From the NCBI GenBank assembly GCA_019323525.1, contig JAHWHD010000051.1, positions 1 to 5,406 on the forward strand: a DNA stretch of 5,406 nucleotides, in the 5' to 3' direction. Source of the stretch: Candidatus Woesearchaeota archaeon (GTDB lineage Archaea; Nanobdellota; Nanobdellia; Woesearchaeales; JAHWHD01). Made by a program: the position numbers and the translations under genes. Below are positions 4,626 through 5,406 of the stretch, piece after piece. The notes below the pieces were generated by a model. That model was not told the origin of the DNA. It saw only the letters and a program-made list of their open reading frames with translations, and ran no database searches. Position 1 is the first letter of the stretch. The number at the start of each line of letters is the position of its first letter.

Positions 4626-4631
4626 ATATAA
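4623..4631 (+). promoter_or_regulatory. TATA box of cbf5
   Basis: TTTATATAA, centred 25 nt before the ATG at 4652. The spacing predicts a leaderless mRNA beginning at the cbf5 start codon, so cbf5 can be transcribed apart from the ribosomal operon that ends 6 nt upstream of the box. Confidence 0.65.
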
Positions 4632-4651
4632 TCCTTATTTCTTGATAAAGC

Positions 4652-5406
4652 ATGCAAACATTACTTCCATTTGAAAGGATAGAGAGAACTGTTTTTGTAA
4701 GACAAAAGGCTGAGACCTCTCCAAGGTTCGGCAAAAACCCAGAAGAACGTACAACTGAGGAACTGCTTGACTTCTCAGTCATTAATATCGACAAACCAAA
4801 AGGACCTACATCTCACCAGGTATCCGCTTATGTCAAAAAGATGCTTGATACTAACAAATCAGGTCATTCTGGAACACTTGATCCAAAAGTCACTGGCGTC
4901 CTGCCTGTAGCTATAGGAAAAGCGACAAGGGTTGTACAAGCTCTGCTTCCAGCAGGCAAGGAATACATTGCAGTGATGCACCTGCATAAAGATGTCGATG
5001 AAACAGTATTAAGAAAAACAATAACAGAACATTTCATCGGAAAGATCAAGCAGCTCCCCCCTATAAAATCAGCAGTCAAAAGACAGATGCGTTTCAGGAA
5101 GATATACTATATTGAGATACTTGAAGTGATTGAAAAGGACGTTCTTATGCGGATTGGATGCCAGGCAGGCACGTATATAAGGAAACTTCTGCATGACATA
5201 GGCCAGAAACTAGGTGTTGGTGCCCACATGTCAGAGCTCAGGCGTACAAAGGCAGGACCTTTTAATGAATCTACACTAACTACTTTGACAGACCTTCAGG
5301 ACTCTTACTGGTTCTACAAGAACGAAGGTAAAGATAAATGGCTAAGACAGATGCTCCAGCCGATAGAGAACGCTGTTAAACACCTCCCAAAAGTATGGGT
5401 CCTTGA
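4652..5406 (+). CDS. cbf5: RNA-guided tRNA/rRNA pseudouridine synthase Cbf5 (3' end cut off)
   Basis: Catalytic subunit of the archaeal H/ACA ribonucleoprotein, homologous to dyskerin and TruB. With Nop10, Gar1 and L7Ae it converts guide-selected uridines in rRNA to pseudouridine, and with fewer partners can act on tRNA U55. I translated 251 codons. The N-terminus has the archaeal Cbf5 extension (LLPFERIERT...ETSPRFGKNPEERT, 4-34). The catalytic block GHSGTLDPKVTGVLPVAIGKAT lies at 71-92 with the nucleophile Asp77. KEYIAVMHLHKDV (103-115) has the active-site Tyr105, and QLPPIKSAVKR, QAGTYIRKLLHDIG and GAHMSELRRTKAGPF follow. The sequence stops at the linker before the C-terminal PUA domain, which lies beyond the window. 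The TGA at 5404-5406 is out of frame and is not its stop. The first ATG is supported by the TATA box 25 nt upstream. Confidence 0.97.
   Translation, partial: MQTLLPFERIERTVFVRQKAETSPRFGKNPEERTTEELLDFSVINIDKPKGPTSHQVSAYVKKMLDTNKSGHSGTLDPKVTGVLPVAIGKATRVVQALLPAGKEYIAVMHLHKDVDETVLRKTITEHFIGKIKQLPPIKSAVKRQMRFRKIYYIEILEVIEKDVLMRIGCQAGTYIRKLLHDIGQKLGVGAHMSELRRTKAGPFNESTLTTLTDLQDSYWFYKNEGKDKWLRQMLQPIENAVKHLPKVWVL

Noticed and set aside
5404..5406. TGA at the very end of the window as the cbf5 stop
   Set aside because: It is out of the cbf5 frame (codon boundary at 5402/5405), and the PUA domain has not yet been reached.

Overview
The window is chromosomal DNA of an archaeon. It holds the archaeal/eukaryotic ribosomal cluster S19e - PDCD5-like protein - L39e - L31e, followed by Cbf5, the RNA-guided pseudouridine synthase. 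Promoters are archaeal too: TATA boxes centred about 24-28 nt before the start codon of first genes. Genes are short and packed, with overlapping ends. A bacterial-type S-adenosylmethionine synthetase (MetK) in this setting suggests a lineage that acquired it by transfer. The compactness and MetK would fit a DPANN-like archaeon, but the exact lineage cannot be fixed from this window.

Layout. Positions 1-1110 (minus strand) are a two-gene unit: an unknown 115-aa protein, then metK, joined by an ATGA stop/start overlap; metK runs off the left edge. Divergent from it, across 124 bp, is a 181-aa HTH-XRE + CBS-pair transcriptional regulator (1235-1780, plus). Its 3' end overlaps by 21 bp the convergent gene for a small exported protein with a Ca-binding-like DxNxDGxxD loop (1760-2227, minus). 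That gene shares an 84-bp divergent promoter region with an acidic, helical 228-aa protein of unknown function (2312-2998, plus).

Positions 3009-4617 are the ribosomal operon. Unlike its neighbours it has a leader of roughly 55 nt, which contains two small hairpins with GNRA loops and a strong Shine-Dalgarno sequence. The S19e reading frame, judged by family alignment, begins at an ATA codon; no ATG, GTG or TTG start is available there. S19e and L31e both end in 55-60 residue Lys/Glu-rich tails. A separate promoter drives cbf5 (4652 to the right edge, truncated before its PUA domain).

How the parts work together: the right half is translation machinery (two large-subunit proteins, one small-subunit protein, a PDCD5 homologue, an rRNA-modifying enzyme). 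The left half couples SAM synthesis with a divergent CBS-domain regulator. CBS pairs bind adenosyl ligands, so the regulator may sense SAM or adenylates and control itself and metK; this is a hypothesis. I see no defence system, mobile element, CRISPR array, tRNA or rRNA.
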